Of a stretch of 64,000 bases of DNA, positions 50,201-62,900 are shown in pieces. Source of the stretch: Hybos culiciformis (Eukaryota; Arthropoda; Insecta; Diptera; Hybotidae). Below the pieces are notes generated by a model. It was not told where the DNA came from and did not search any database. It was given only the letters and a program-made list of their open reading frames with translations. The position numbers and the translations under genes were made by a program. The DNA is taken from the NCBI GenBank assembly GCA_964007475.1, contig OZ023273.1:129698732-129762731 (forward strand), in the 5' to 3' direction. Position 1 is the first letter of the stretch. Every line of letters begins with the position of its first letter.

Positions 50201-53200
50201 TCTAAAAAATTAAAAAACGTTCTAGCTTTCAATTTCAATTCTTTTTATATCTAGACAATCTTCTGCACAATGAAGAAAGTTTTCAATACTGTAGTTAGTA
50301 TATCTAAATTTTCTTATTTCAGACTAAAAGAATATTGAATAAAAATGGTAAAAACATTTTTCAAACATTTTTTTTAATGAAAAGATTTTCCTTTTTTGAT
50401 ATGAACGGTTGATTAAATATATAATATTAGCTAGAAGACTATCTAAATAAAATATGATCCAAATAAATATTATATGATTTTTTATATGATTTTTTGTAGA
50501 GCCAAAAAAAAAAAAAAATTATATTGCCAATATTAAATATAAAAATGATGATATTTTATTTTATTTTAATGTTTTATTTATTGAATGTTTGTTTTTTAAA
50601 GAGTAATTTATAAAAAAAAGTACAGGGAAAAATGCTTTTAGTTAAAAAGGATCAAAAAAAATATTATGTACATAACTAATATTAAAAAGATATTTATCCT
50701 TGAATGGATTTATTGCCCAAGTAAATTCTATATGAATTGCCCAAGGGATGTATGTTATGATGGACGTAATAAAAATATTTTCTTTTTTTCTAAAATGATT
50801 TTCAAATATGTTCGAACAAATATTTTTTGTCGGTCTCATAATTTTAAAGTTTTTAAGATTGACTAGATTTTAAAAAAGATTTTATGTTTTCAATTCTAGT
50901 TTAGCAATTATTTTTGCCAAAGTGGAGGTTTTGCACTTTGAAATATCAAGTGGTATTCACTAAGAACCGAGAGTGTTCGCACAATTATTTCTTTAAATTT
51001 AAATTCCTTTTTTTAATATTCTGAAAACAAAATAAATAACTTTTATTCACTTAAAAAAATTATGATTTTTTTTTAGAAAAGTTTTTTTCTTTCAATCTAG
51101 GTATTGTTCTTCCAACAAACCCAAAATCTGGATTATACTTTTTCTTTTTCAAAGATATCCTGTTTTTAAGGGAAATAACTAAAATTGAACACGTACCATT
51201 TATTCAAGAATATAAAATAAATATTATGAAAATGTATGATTTTTTTTTTTTAATATAATATCGATATATAATATGAGGTAAATCTATTTAAAAAAGTTTT
51301 TCTTTCAATAAATCTTCGGTTTTCCTTAAATAATATCCTTTATCTTATGTTTCGAGAAAAAAATCATAAAAAATTTATTCTAAGTGTTTTTAATATGTAT
51401 TATGTACAAAATCATGCTTCAAAAAAAAAAACTTATAAAGTGGTCCTTTAGTAATATTGAAATTTTTTATGGTAGATTGGGCCAAAGAGCAAACATATTT
51501 GGTTCAATAACTATATCATATAGTTTAGGTTCAAAAACGCTATTCACCCGCATGTAATAATTGAAAAATCAAATTTGGAGTTTATTCTTAATGAAGTAAA
51601 TTGGCAGGATTAAAATTCTTATAGACTTAGACTGCCTTTTGAATTATTTGAAACAGTAAAATTGTTTCTACCGTCGTTTAAATCAAGTCTTGTTATGCTA
51701 TTTTTATATGCAACATTATTTTGTTAGCTCTTTATTATTTATCCTTATAATCCTGATTATAAGAATAAAAGCATATTTTAGTTTTGAATGAATTAAGTGT
51801 TTAACTATACAAGTATTTTTCTTAGAAAATTCCTTTTCATCATCCCTTAAAACTGATAAATCTTACAATAGTAATTACAATAAATATTTACCTCCTCCTG
51901 ATATATCGTATTTACAAAATTTAGTTTAAATCATCCTAATATACCTTCTAATTATTTTAATCCCTGCCAAAAAGAGTATTAATTTATTTTCAAGAAAAAA
52001 AATCAGGTACCTATATATGAAATTTTAAAAATTAACATGAAATTGATTGAATAAAATTTGCAAATAAAATCTTCTCTTTTTTTTTTGTTATAATTTTTGA
52101 CAAATGGTCATTATGTCCTTGGAAATATTGATGATACCTTGATCCTTTTGTCGATCAAAAAGGATAAAACAAATTATGTTTTTTTAAAATAACCAATCTA
52201 ATATGGTTTATATGTTCATGTATATAATAATTTCATTGCTTTAGTAACATTTTTGATTGGGATTTTACTTTTTGAACACTTGAACACGATCAACTTAATT
52301 TATAGTTTACTAATTTTCAAAAAACAAATATACAAAAAAAAAAAAAAAAAACGTTCTTGTATAGCTAGAAATCTAGAAACATTCGGCTCTTCTTATATAA
52401 GGTTTACAATAAAATATGTATTTTGAATTAAATAATAATTTTAATAGTGGAAAGAATGGTAAAAAATAACTCAAAAACAGGCGAAATGATTTAAAACCCG
52501 TACAAGAAAGATTAAAAATCCAAGAATTTTGACTGCCATTTGAAAAAAAAATTTACTTTATTTTTCTGGACATATACAATATATTAAATAGATTAAATTA
52601 TGCAGATTTGTGTGCATACATCTTTAAATCTCTTCAGTGAACCGCTTCAAAAAAATTTATTATCAAAAATTTTTAAGGTTTTGCAACTGGAAATTTGGTT
52701 TAGTGGCACGCTGTTTCTGAATCCTTTTCTTTTAATGGCAAAAATATTATTTATGAGATGTGGCCTAAAAATTTAAAAGAACACAGGTAAAATTTAAAAA
52801 AAAATTATCAGAACTTAAAAATGTATTTGTTTTCTTTTTTAAATATGATTTAAGATGACAAAGATTTATTTCTTTAATATTATTGAAGGACATTTTCTAG
52901 AACGGGAAATTAAAAATTAAAGCAGCGTGATATATTTCAAATTGCTTTACAGACAAAAATTTTATACTCGACTTGTATGTGAAATACACGCTAAATAGAT
53001 ACGAGACTTCGGAACATGGGGATCGTAGTTCAAAAGATTCAAGATACAACAAGCCACCAATTAAATAATTATTAGAACTATATATTGAAATTTCCTGTTC
53101 GAAAGTTGTGTTTTTAAATAAAATTTTGTTCTGAATGCTTATACGTGGAAATAAAGATTTTCATTCGAATCTCTGATAATGCCTATAAAACAGATATCCT

Positions 53201-56200
53201 GAGAAACGAAACGAACAATTCAATTCAAGTTATTTATCCCTTTCTAACTAACGATTTCACCATTTCAACAAAGTGGTTCCGAAAAGTTGTCGAGCATTCA
53301 ACCAATATCCAATTGTATGGTCAGCGCATTTAATCTTTTTAGATGAAGAATTATCATTTTTATTTGTGAAGAGGAACAAATAACTTATTGAATTTATTAA
53401 AAAAAATTTAATTTCCTTTTTATTACGACATTATCTTTTTACTTAGTCATAGACATCTGTAACGTAAAATATTATTGGAAATGTATAAATTCTCTCTTTT
53501 TCGAAAAGGACAGAAATTTTGATTATAATCTTTTCAATAAAAAAGTGCCTAAAAATTTTGGCGGCACATAAATAATTTGTTATCAGGGATATGAAACATA
53601 TTTTTCGTCCTTTTAATCATGATTCAGAATATTTCAATTGAACAATGTTCAGTACACATAAAATATTAAAAAAAAAAATCGAAATAAAAGGGAATTTTTT
53701 TTTTGATAACTTCAGCGTTAATGTCCAAGAAAATTAATCAAAAAATTTGATCATATAAAAAACATTTAGTTACATACACTTTACACATTGAGTTAAGAAT
53801 GGTTTATTTACTTAGTTTCTTTTTATATTTTAAAAATTGCAATGGAATAATACAATAGAGTCTGTATAATTTAATTCTCAGTAAATGAAACAGAGTTATC
53901 GGTAATCGACCATCAATTCAAAAACATACGAACCGAAACACTCTAGCTCTAGCTTTAGCTCTAAAGTTCATTTGCAATAAAAAAGAAACTATAATATTCA
54001 TTTGGATTTCAATAGACAATTAAATAGCGTTAATTATCTCAAAATAGGCCTAAATTTTTCACAAGCAATCAAAAATAATATTTTTTTTCTATAAAATATA
54101 TTTTCCATTAAAAATCATTCATGTAATTAATCCATTCATTATAATAATTCTTTGCTATGTTTGTACTATTATGTAAAAATCAATTTATATTTAAGATATT
54201 GACACTTTTATAGTTATAAAATGAAAAAAAAAATACCTAAAATTTATATTTATTTGCATGCCTGATGATGATTAAATTTAGCATGTTAATTTTATTTTGA
54301 CATAAGGTAATTTACACAATTGCATTGCAATAATAATATTGCATAACTAGCAATAATCTTCTGACCTTTATGTTGTATTTTCAATGTTTCTCAATTTAGG
54401 TAATAAATTTGAATAATTTTTAACAAATAATAGTTATAATAATTATTAGTTTTTATCCCTAAAATAATTTTTTTTTTTACACTTCAATGTATGAATAAAA
54501 TTTGCATTCAATTTCATGGGATGAACCCATGAACATAATGATTATACAATTTTATGGTTGATTGAAATCAAAAACACAATATGTTAAATGTGCGTTTATA
54601 AACACAAGTATAGGATATAAAAATAAAAATAATAGTAATAAAATTCATTATTTTGTATAACCGATAATTTTTCTTCAATAATTCAACAATAAAATAATTT
54701 TCTAAAAAATAATATTGTTAAAATATTTTCATATGGACGTCATTCAAATATGACAAGATAGAAACAAGGCGTTCCATGAAAAACTGTTCCAGGTCCCAGG
54801 TAATAACATTAAATGATTTCAATTCAATATTTCGACTTCTTCATTATGACTGCATTATGATAGTTAAACTATATTATAATGAAAATAGTACAGGATAAAA
54901 AATATCTGGTAAAAAATATATATTTCGGGTTAACTCTAAATATTTTCGTACTAAATATATATTCATTATTCACATGGTTGTAGGTAAACATCTTACATAT
55001 AAAAATATTAGAAATATAAAGAAAATTATTGATATACTTTTTAGCTGCCTTTCTTAGAAATCTCATAGCCTCTTTTAAAAACTTTCTACACGGTTCCTTA
55101 ATTCTTCTATTTCTTTTATTAATCAGAATATATAGTTAGTTTTTCCATATAAAAATGCAATAAAATTATTTTATGATTCTATAAATTAATCTTCTCTAGA
55201 CTATATACAAAAATATTCTGAATATTAAAACATAATGTTATTAAGAACATAGAAAAATCTTAAAAATAAATATAGTCATAAAATTCTTTCAAAATAAAAA
55301 TTTAAATTGATTTTTTTATAGTTAGAACTTTCAACTCCTTCATTGTTAATATTTCAAATGTATACCGAGAAATTTTACTTTTGAACATTTTGGAAGTTCA
55401 TCAGGTGTGATCATTAGAAGAAAACAATTTCTGTTTTTTCATAAAAAAATTAAAAAATTATCAAATTTAATTTACATAACTTATTTTTAACTTAAATTTT
55501 GTTACAAATCAAATCATTATTTCTTCGATACATTTAATAATTTTATTTTAAATTTTTCTCAATTTTAATTACAAAATCAAAGAAAAGTGGAAATCACTTG
55601 TTAATTTTTGGAATTTTTATCTATAAATCGTAGTTCCAGTTTTAGCAAATCATCCAGACATAACATTTGAAATTAATAAAATTTTCATCCTTTCTCATTT
55701 TGACATAGATTTGACAATGTTTTGAACTTTATGGAAAAAATTATATAAAAAATACGTAAATTTTATTTAAATATTTAAAAAACTGTTGAAAAATTATTCA
55801 ATATATACATATTGGACTTAAACCTAATTCAAATTGATAGCTATAAATTTACTGATGCTTGGAACAAGTTAATATTGAAATTTTTTTAATATGAATATTT
55901 TCTCAATATGTGTTAATATCCTAAAATCGATATCTATAGCCGAAATCTATAACCACAAAAGGTAATAAATAGTTTATTTAGAAATAGAGAACATCATTTT
56001 GAACCCCTTTCTCATAAATCCCTTGATAATTTAATAATGAATATAAAAAAATGTAATAAAATTTCTAATAAAAATATAATAAAAATCAATTTTCAAGAAC
56101 TTTAACGATTTATTCATTATCACCACACCTGAATAAAATCTTTTAAAATTTATGTATATCCTAAAACATTTTTCATTCAAATAATTATAGATTTCTTTAA

Positions 56201-56996
56201 GTCAATTAAAGAAAATTAATTTTTGCTCTAAAATAATAAAGCCAACAAGTATATATAACAGAAGGATTTTTATTAAAATGAAAAAACTAAAAATTGTTTG
56301 TTCAAGTACGGATAATAAGCAAATTATACGAAGTCCGTCATATCGTAAGTGGACAAATGATAAATAGGATAGAAGACAAGGAGATTGAAACATTGTATTA
56401 CATCAAAGTGTACGTAAGGTTTTACTTCAAGAGCTGTTGAAGCAAAACTTTTATAATTAAGAAACAAAATTTTTAAAATTTAATTCTAAAATAATGTGTT
56501 ATATAGTAATTGTGATATCTTCAATTAATAAAAAAAACAACTATAGAATGTAGTAGAAGCATAAATTATTATAAATTTAGTTGCAAGTTTGTTTTTTTTT
56601 TTACTAAATGTGAAAATTGATAAAATACAATAATATGTTAACATTTTTTTTTTTGCTTTCTTTTTACATAGAACGAATTTAAATATTATTATTCTTTGCA
56701 CTATTTTCAAATATAGTGTGACTTAAAGAAAATCTACATTATAATTCTACACAAATATTATATGTTACAACAAAAATTGGAATAATGTATACTCAAGATA
56801 AACCTTATATATTATTTTTATGTAAAAATTACAAAAGTGATTGTCGGTCAAAATTATTTACAAAGTACGCAGTCCGGATAACAAGTCAGAAAATTAAAAT
56901 ATTTTATAAATTAAATTTTTCTTAAGATTTGGAATGAAAAATTATTTTAGCTCGCTAGCTTAATTTATACACTGCTATTGATTTACTTATGAAATA
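47266..56996. other. AT-rich stretch without recognisable genes
   Basis: No RNA gene or bounded element is visible. The 122-codon plus-strand frame at 48484-48852 starts as poly-F low complexity and is not convincing. The 62-codon frame at 53145-53333 has a more balanced composition (for example TNDFTISTKWFRKVVEHSTN) but no splice or family support. Dense homopolymer runs occur at 49.3-49.9 kb. Confidence 0.5.
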
Positions 56997-56997
56997 A

Positions 56998-57096
56998 AAA
57001 TTCATTTGGTCAAAAGTGAAGAGAAGGAATAAAAGAGCTTGTTCAAGCACAGTGAAAGCCGCAATTGCGCAAGATATGAAAATGGCTTCAAAATAG
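56998..57096 (+). pseudogene. Short peptide relic resembling a pipsqueak-type helix-turn-helix (speculative)
   Basis: A 32-codon open stretch ends at TAG (57094-57096). It has an unusually balanced peptide, with WSKVKRRNKRACSSTVKAA followed by IAQDMKMASK. If the TAG is read as a decayed CAG, the frame continues NVSY. A basic leader followed by KAAIA, MKMASK and NVSY resembles the start of the Psq/CENP-B-like DNA-binding domain of pogo/Tigger-type transposases. This is a resemblance from memory of the family pattern, not a demonstrated match. The stretch is too short to call a gene, and it lies about 160 bases before the composite element at 57.26 kb. Confidence 0.2.
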
Positions 57097-57722
57097 AACG
57101 TAAGTTACTAAAAAAAAAAGTTTTACAAACAAACAAACGAAAATAAAATATTAAACATTATATAAGTCTCTTCTAAATCAAGATAATCAAATAAAAATAT
57201 ATTTGTATTAATAAAAATTTAGATAATAGAAACTTACATACAAATATCTTTTATCAACAGCATAACCAGGCCCAGGAAGAGGGGGGTCAGCAGGGTCTTT
57301 TGGCATGGGCCTCTTAATTTAGGGGGCCTCCAAACAATATAATACAAATCGTTTAAAAAATTGACTTGGCACTTTTATGTACGCAAGTAACAACTAACTG
57401 TTCGATATTATCGTCTGCTAAGAAATGAAACAACTTATGACATTTATACGTCATTATTTGACAATAGCACCATTCGATTCATCGTACTCGATTTTATAAG
57501 TACAACTGCTATGCAATATTCTTAATGTTGATTAAAATGTGTTTTTTAGATGAAAATTGTACGCTACTTGATATTTTTTCATACGTTTTTTTTAATTTTC
57601 AAATCTTTAAATTCAAATTACTCGAAACTATACTTTTCATTATACGTTGTTTCATTTCTGAGCAGGCGTTATGATTTCGATCTTGTGGTTTTTAGTGAAA
57701 TATTTATTAACATAAGTTGAAA

Positions 57723-58102
57723 TCTAATGTATATAAAAAATAAAATTTTTTATTTCTCTGTCCTCAATCACGGCTAAACCAATGGACCGATTTGGCTGAA
57801 AATTTGAATTTAAGTAGTATTAGAAATTAAGTAGTATTAGTATTAGAAATTTTGTTCCGAGTCCCGGGGGGCTATCTTAGATTTCGGTTTTTCAATTTAG
57901 GTATATTCCGATAAAATGTTATAGCGTTGGACTCTAATCGACTATTTAGAAGACTGGATTTGTTAAGGCACCCATCTGAGGTTTTGGATTTCCGATGTAG
58001 TAAATTTTAAAATTCCGTTTTTTTAGAGCACAAAATCTGGATTAAAGTGTTGATATTAATATAAGTTCGATACTACCGTGCGAAGCCGGGTATTTCGACT
58101 AG
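57723..58102 (+). mobile_element. Non-autonomous Helitron, 380 bp
   Basis: The element begins TC (tctaatgtatataaaaaataa), then has the insect Helitron words ctcaatcacggctaaacc and ggaccgatttggctgaaa. It ends with the hairpin region taccgtgcgaagccgggta followed by a short spacer and CTAG (58099-58102). The flanking bases are A (57722) and T (58103), the A/T insertion site of Helitrons. No Rep/helicase coding sequence is present, so it would have moved in trans. It carries the internal words aagtagtattagaaatt in duplicate. It lies inside the older GGGGCC-rich element. Confidence 0.88.
58076..58102 (+). other. Helitron 3' terminus: hairpin plus CTAG
   Basis: A small stem (taccg against cgggta) with a gcgaag-containing loop precedes the terminal CTAG by about 7 bases, the usual arrangement for a Helitron 3' end. 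Confidence 0.85.
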
Positions 58103-58354
58103 TTATTATATAAAAGTTTATTAAGCAGTAGTTACTACTTGGTTAGTACTTAGTAGTATTTTACGTTTTCAAAAGTTTAAACTGAAATTGTTTTAGTTTT
58201 TTACTCTAGAATTGAATGAACCTCTACAACTTAGTTTTTGAACTCCATTAAAACTACGGCAATTTTTTTTTTTCATTAAATAGGGGGCCACATATGTTGT
58301 TTGACCTGGGCCTCCTAGTGTCTCTCACAGGACCTGAGCATAACTACGACTCTG

Positions 58355-59587
58355 TCACACATATTTAATTTTTAATTTAATTTTAATGCTTTATTAGTAA
58401 TATTAGAATTATTATACTTTGATTCAGTTCACATTTTTATTATTATTTATTTGTTAGTAATTAAAATTAAAATTTAATTATTTCCTCTAACTTAAACTTC
58501 AAGGTACTTTATAAAACTGATTAAGTTTTCTTCTGTTTTGATATTAAATGACAGTGAATTCTACATAATCATTTAGAGTTAGGCAACATGTTAAATAAAA
58601 TCTGATTAAAACAATATTACGTATAATATGGCTATGTGCAAACTCTTTAAATTTAATTTACTATTTTTATATTCTTAATATTTTTAGGAATATATATACA
58701 TCACAGGTATGCAATTTAGTCTTAAATGGAAAATACTACATTTTTTGTTTACAATATTTTTGTACCTACATATAATATATATAAATACTTTTTTCTTGAC
58801 TCTCTTTTGTATTAATGTCGTTTTGCAGTAAAATGATATAAATCCGTTTTTTATGCTGTTGAAACTATTTTTATTATATTTTTCAATTTATTATTTTTTA
58901 TATACATTTTTTTTTGTTGCATTTTGATATCAAATGAATATTTTATTCCATATTTTTCCATATTATTATTTTTTTATTTATTTCTTTTTTTTTTAATAAA
59001 ATTGAATTTATTTTTTAACACTTTGCAGAAAACGAAAACAAATAAAATAAAAAAAGAGTAAAATCAGAAGCAATCTACATTCTTGTTGTGTTAATATTAT
59101 TATTGATTGTAATTTTCTTTGATTTTGTGTTTTCTGAATAAACAATTGGTTTTTGTGCAATTTTAATAAAAATATTTTTAACATGTCTAAAGGATTTGAC
59201 TGTTACTGCTGCTGTTCTATTTTTACACCTTCTCACTTTGGGCAACAAAAAAAATAAAATAAATAAAGTAAGAATTTTTATTCGTTTTTTTTTTTTGTTG
59301 TAAGTTTTATAGTTTTTTCCTTCTATTTTTTTTTTTTTTTTAAAACCTTTTATATAATTTTTTTTTTGCTTTTAATAAACAATGAATGTGTATACATTTT
59401 GTTCAAATAATATTTTGTACTTACAAGTTGGATAAATATTTAAAAAAAAAAATAAAAATATTATGTTTATAATAAAAACATTTAATAATATTTGACTTTT
59501 TAGTTGAATTTTGTTATAAATTCAGTCTTAAAAATATTTTCAATAATATTTAATATTTAATATTTGTTCTATTTTGTTAGAAACTTA
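58355..59587. other. T-run-rich DNA around a possible small exon
   Basis: AT-rich sequence with many poly-T runs. The only candidate structure is the acceptor/donor-bounded segment at 59029-59267, described separately. Otherwise nothing is supportable. Confidence 0.45.
59029..59267 (+). other. Possible non-coding or UTR exon with a 24-codon Cys-rich ORF
   Basis: The segment is preceded by a pyrimidine-rich tract ending tttgcag (59022-59028) and followed by gtaagaa (59268 on), good acceptor and donor matches. Inside, ATG at 59183 with A at -3 opens 24 codons (MSKGFDCYCCCSIFTPSHFG and four more) that end at TAA (59255-59257). This could be a short exon or an upstream ORF of a transcript. Splice-like signals are common in long AT-rich DNA, so the call rests on their combination only. 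Confidence 0.18.
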
Positions 59588-59969
59588 TACCTTGTTCGCA
59601 CTTCAACATTTATCCGGATAAATAAGTGGAAATTTCCACTTTCTGAAACCACCGTTCGCACTTTAGAAGTGGAAAAAATTTGACGGTTCTAGAAAAAATA
59701 TAAATAAATTTATTTTTTTTGTTATGAATTTTCAAAAATCTGAAGTTCATAAATAATTTTAGAATTAAATTTCACTTTTGTTGATATTTTGACACAAAAT
59801 AAACGGTGCCAACCGTACCAAATATATCAAAAAGTAGCTAAAAGGAACTAGCTAAGTGGAAAAATAACTGGAAATTAAAATATCCGAAAAAAGTTTTTGT
59901 ATGATAATATCCACAAAGTTTCCGGTAAAATCGAAATATCCGGAAAAATATTGAAGTGCGAACAAGGTA
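59588..59969. mobile_element. MITE with TTA target duplication, PIF/Harbinger-type
   Basis: The 382-base element has terminal inverted repeats beginning taccttgttcgcacttcaa and matching in 31 of 33 bases. It is flanked by TTA on both sides (59585-59587 and 59970-59972), the 3-base TWA duplication of PIF/Harbinger elements. The motif gttcgcactt recurs internally, and aagtggaaatttccactt at 59624-59641 is a perfect 18-base palindrome. No coding capacity is visible. A longer local similarity (ttagaaa on both sides) also exists, so the exact target site is not certain. Confidence 0.88.
59624..59641. repeat. Perfect 18-bp palindrome inside the TTA-flanked MITE
   Basis: The word aagtggaaatttccactt reads the same on both strands. 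It lies just inside the left terminal repeat, a place where transposase or host factors often bind in such elements; that role is inference. Confidence 0.9.
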
Positions 59970-59972
59970 TTA

Positions 59973-62900
59973 GAAAAATTAAAATTCCAATATATATTTG
60001 AAATAATTTTTCAGCGAAATCGATCATAATAATGCAACATAAATGCAGCTCATCATTAAAATGTAGAAACTCGTTGGGTTTGATTTATATCGAAAAGTGG
60101 ACTAACCCATATGCAGCTGAAAATACACATTTAAAAAGAAGACTTTTAATTTCAGTATTTTAATTTATTTATTCCGATATTATTTTTATTCTCAACTTAA
60201 TCATACATAAATTTTTAAATAAATATAAAATCTTTATTAATCACTATTAGAAATTGTGTTTGGATAATATACAATATTGGCTCCATAATTATTTCTAATA
60301 ATTTGCCACCCACTATAATTCCAGCTAGGATCGACCCTAACGTGTCTAATGTTTTATGATTCTATTTCTACGTACATACATATAATGAGATTTAAAGAAG
60401 AAATAACATTAGATTAGAAATCTTAGGTTCAGTTCATATTTTTTTTTCTAAACGGTTTTTTTTATAAAAAAAATTTTCTCTAATAGTTTATAATACCTAA
60501 AATTATTAATTAGTTGTGTAATATAAAGAAATATTTATATCCATATGCCTTCTAAGTTAGGCTATTAAAAATTATAATATTTCGAATTATAAAATGAAAT
60601 ATCTAAGCTAAGCATTTTTTAAAAATTATTTGTAACAACCTTAAATTAATATAAAAAATATGTTGAATAATTTTTTTAATATTAAATTGACAGGTGTATT
60701 GGTTTCTCAAACATTATATTCTTGAAAAAAAAAAAAAATAAAATTCAAATTTTAAAATAATCCACAAATAAATTAAAATTTTGACAAACAATACTTGTCA
60801 CACAACCTGTCAGCATAGTTTTTATTGTAGGGGTTTCTCATTTATAACTTGATGAAATCGCAAATATTCATAAAAGATTTTTTTTTAGTGTGAGAAAATA
60901 TTAAATTTAAGTTTAGTTTCAGTGCACTTAACTTGACCTCTACAATACGTTGAGAAAACGAATTTAATAGAGAACATAACTTCTTTCATATACATATATC
61001 ATTTTAACTTCATCAATACCACAATTTTAATAAACATAAACTTATTAGTTATTTAGTGGTGCTAACGATATGTGCGACAGCTAAGATGACTATAATATTT
61101 TATAATTTTTTTTTAATTTTAAGTCAAAACAACACATACAACAGTATATTTATGTATATTTTTTTTTTAATCCTCAGCAGTAGCCACTTTGTTCTTGTTT
61201 GTTAATCGGCAAAGAAAAAACATTTTTAAATCTTTTACTTCTCATCTTTTTTTTTAAATTGAACTTACATTTATATAAGAATTTTATTTTAACTTTGTTG
61301 TGGCAAACTCCTGCTGAGATTAAGACGCTACTGTTTGAAAATAAAACACAACGTATGTTTGTACTGCAGGTTCATTTCACTGTTGAACTTTAAAATATAT
61401 ACAAATGTGTATGGTTTCGTTATATATTATACATATTAGTTCAAGAAAAGTTATTTTATTTCAACAAAAAGACTTACAGACGCTCATAGGTAAAACAAAA
61501 TTAAAAATTATTCACAATTAGAAAATTGAAAATAAATAGTAATTAAAAGATTTCCAATGTTTTCAGATGCGTCGTGTGTTAATAACGTAGAGGTAAAATA
61601 TCTTAACACTATAACAAAAAAAAAAACCGAATTATCCAAATAGTTATTTTATTATCCAAATATTATATATTAAATTAAGGATTAAAATTTCACATTGTCT
61701 TGGGGATTTTAAGATTCACTTCTTTAAAAACCATTATAAATAAGATTTAGATAAAAAAGTATAAAAACTATCTATAACTATCTATATTTTTCGACAATAT
61801 TGAATTTTCATCTTAATGTTAGCTACGTCCAAACATAACGCATAACATTATAATTAAAATATTAAAAATGGAAACAAATTTTCCGCGTCAAACAAAAATA
61901 TTTTATGTTTTAATTTAAAATTTTTAATTCTGTTTTAATTCATTGACCTACATTATTTATATATTTATGTGTTACCAATTCTATCTAGCATTCTATAAAG
62001 AGAATTATCCAAATAAAAATTGTTACATTAAACTCCCGCTTTTGTACAAATAAAATAATGAATTAAATCTAATTTTAAGATTATAACCCATTTCTAATTG
62101 TCTATTCACTGCCTATCATTTGTTTTCATTTAAATGAAGATATAACATATTATACTTTTGAGAATGGTCAATGATAAAATTTATTTTTATGACATATCAA
62201 ATGACCATTAAAAATAGATTTGATTTTTTTTTTTTTTTATAACAATTGCAGTATTTAAAAGATATTGCAAAAAAAAATTACGAATAATGGCCACGTTCCA
62301 TTTGTATGCATCTGCTAAGACTCCCGCTGATTATGTTACATGTACATAAATTTTATTTTGGAATATATGTCTATGTACTCAATAGTCAATGTATATAAAT
62401 CAAAATGTTATATTTAAAGCCCACGTCATATAAGTGATATTTAAAAACTTGTGTTTAATATTGCAATTTGGTGATCTCCAAGACGAGGACCCATATATAA
62501 AACGTATATAAGCAAAATTTTAGTTTCCAGTTTTGATCCTTGTTATTAATTGTTTTTTTAACACAATTTTCTAAAATAAAGTTGAGCACAAAAATTTATA
62601 TTGGTGAAACAATCCGTGGTTCTAAAATTCTTATCCAGCTGGAACAACATACCTTAAATACAATAAACGATTTACATATACCTAATCAATCCCATTTATA
62701 ATTTGCTTACTTTTATTACTCCTATTACTTCCACACGGAATTTTAGAAGTATATGTTTTAATTTTAATTGTTGTTTTTAGACTGGAAAAAACTCTTCGTC
62801 GTTCTATATAATTTAAGGTGGGTCAGACAGAAGTAATATTTATTATTGCTTTGGCAAAATAAATAGATAAAACAAAACTGATACAAAGACTAAGCTTAGA

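Larger units (their letters stand above)
57258..58354. mobile_element. Decayed GGGGCC-rich element, possibly hAT-type, split by a Helitron
   Basis: The left end (57258 on: cagcataaccaggcccagg, then ggggggtc, gggcctc and gggggcc) and the right end (gggggccacatatg, cctgggcctcctagtg, acaggacctgagcataac to 58354) are GC-rich islands in AT-rich DNA. They show imperfect inverted similarity at their tips: the inverted right tip begins cagagtcgta and reaches ctcaggtcctgtgagag, against ccaggcccaggaagag. CAG termini with G-rich subterminal sequence fit hAT elements. No 8-base target duplication is convincing. A complete short Helitron sits inside, so this is the older insertion. Confidence 0.45.

Noticed and set aside
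53145..53333. 62-codon ORF with balanced peptide (KWFRKVVEHSTN)
   Set aside because: It is too short and has no clear splice acceptor/donor pair bounding the frame. It would be worth a protein search, but I cannot support a call.
60690..60960. Possible inverted repeat around tgacaggtgtattgg and cctctacaatacg
   Set aside because: The pairing is short and broken, and no target duplication bounds it.
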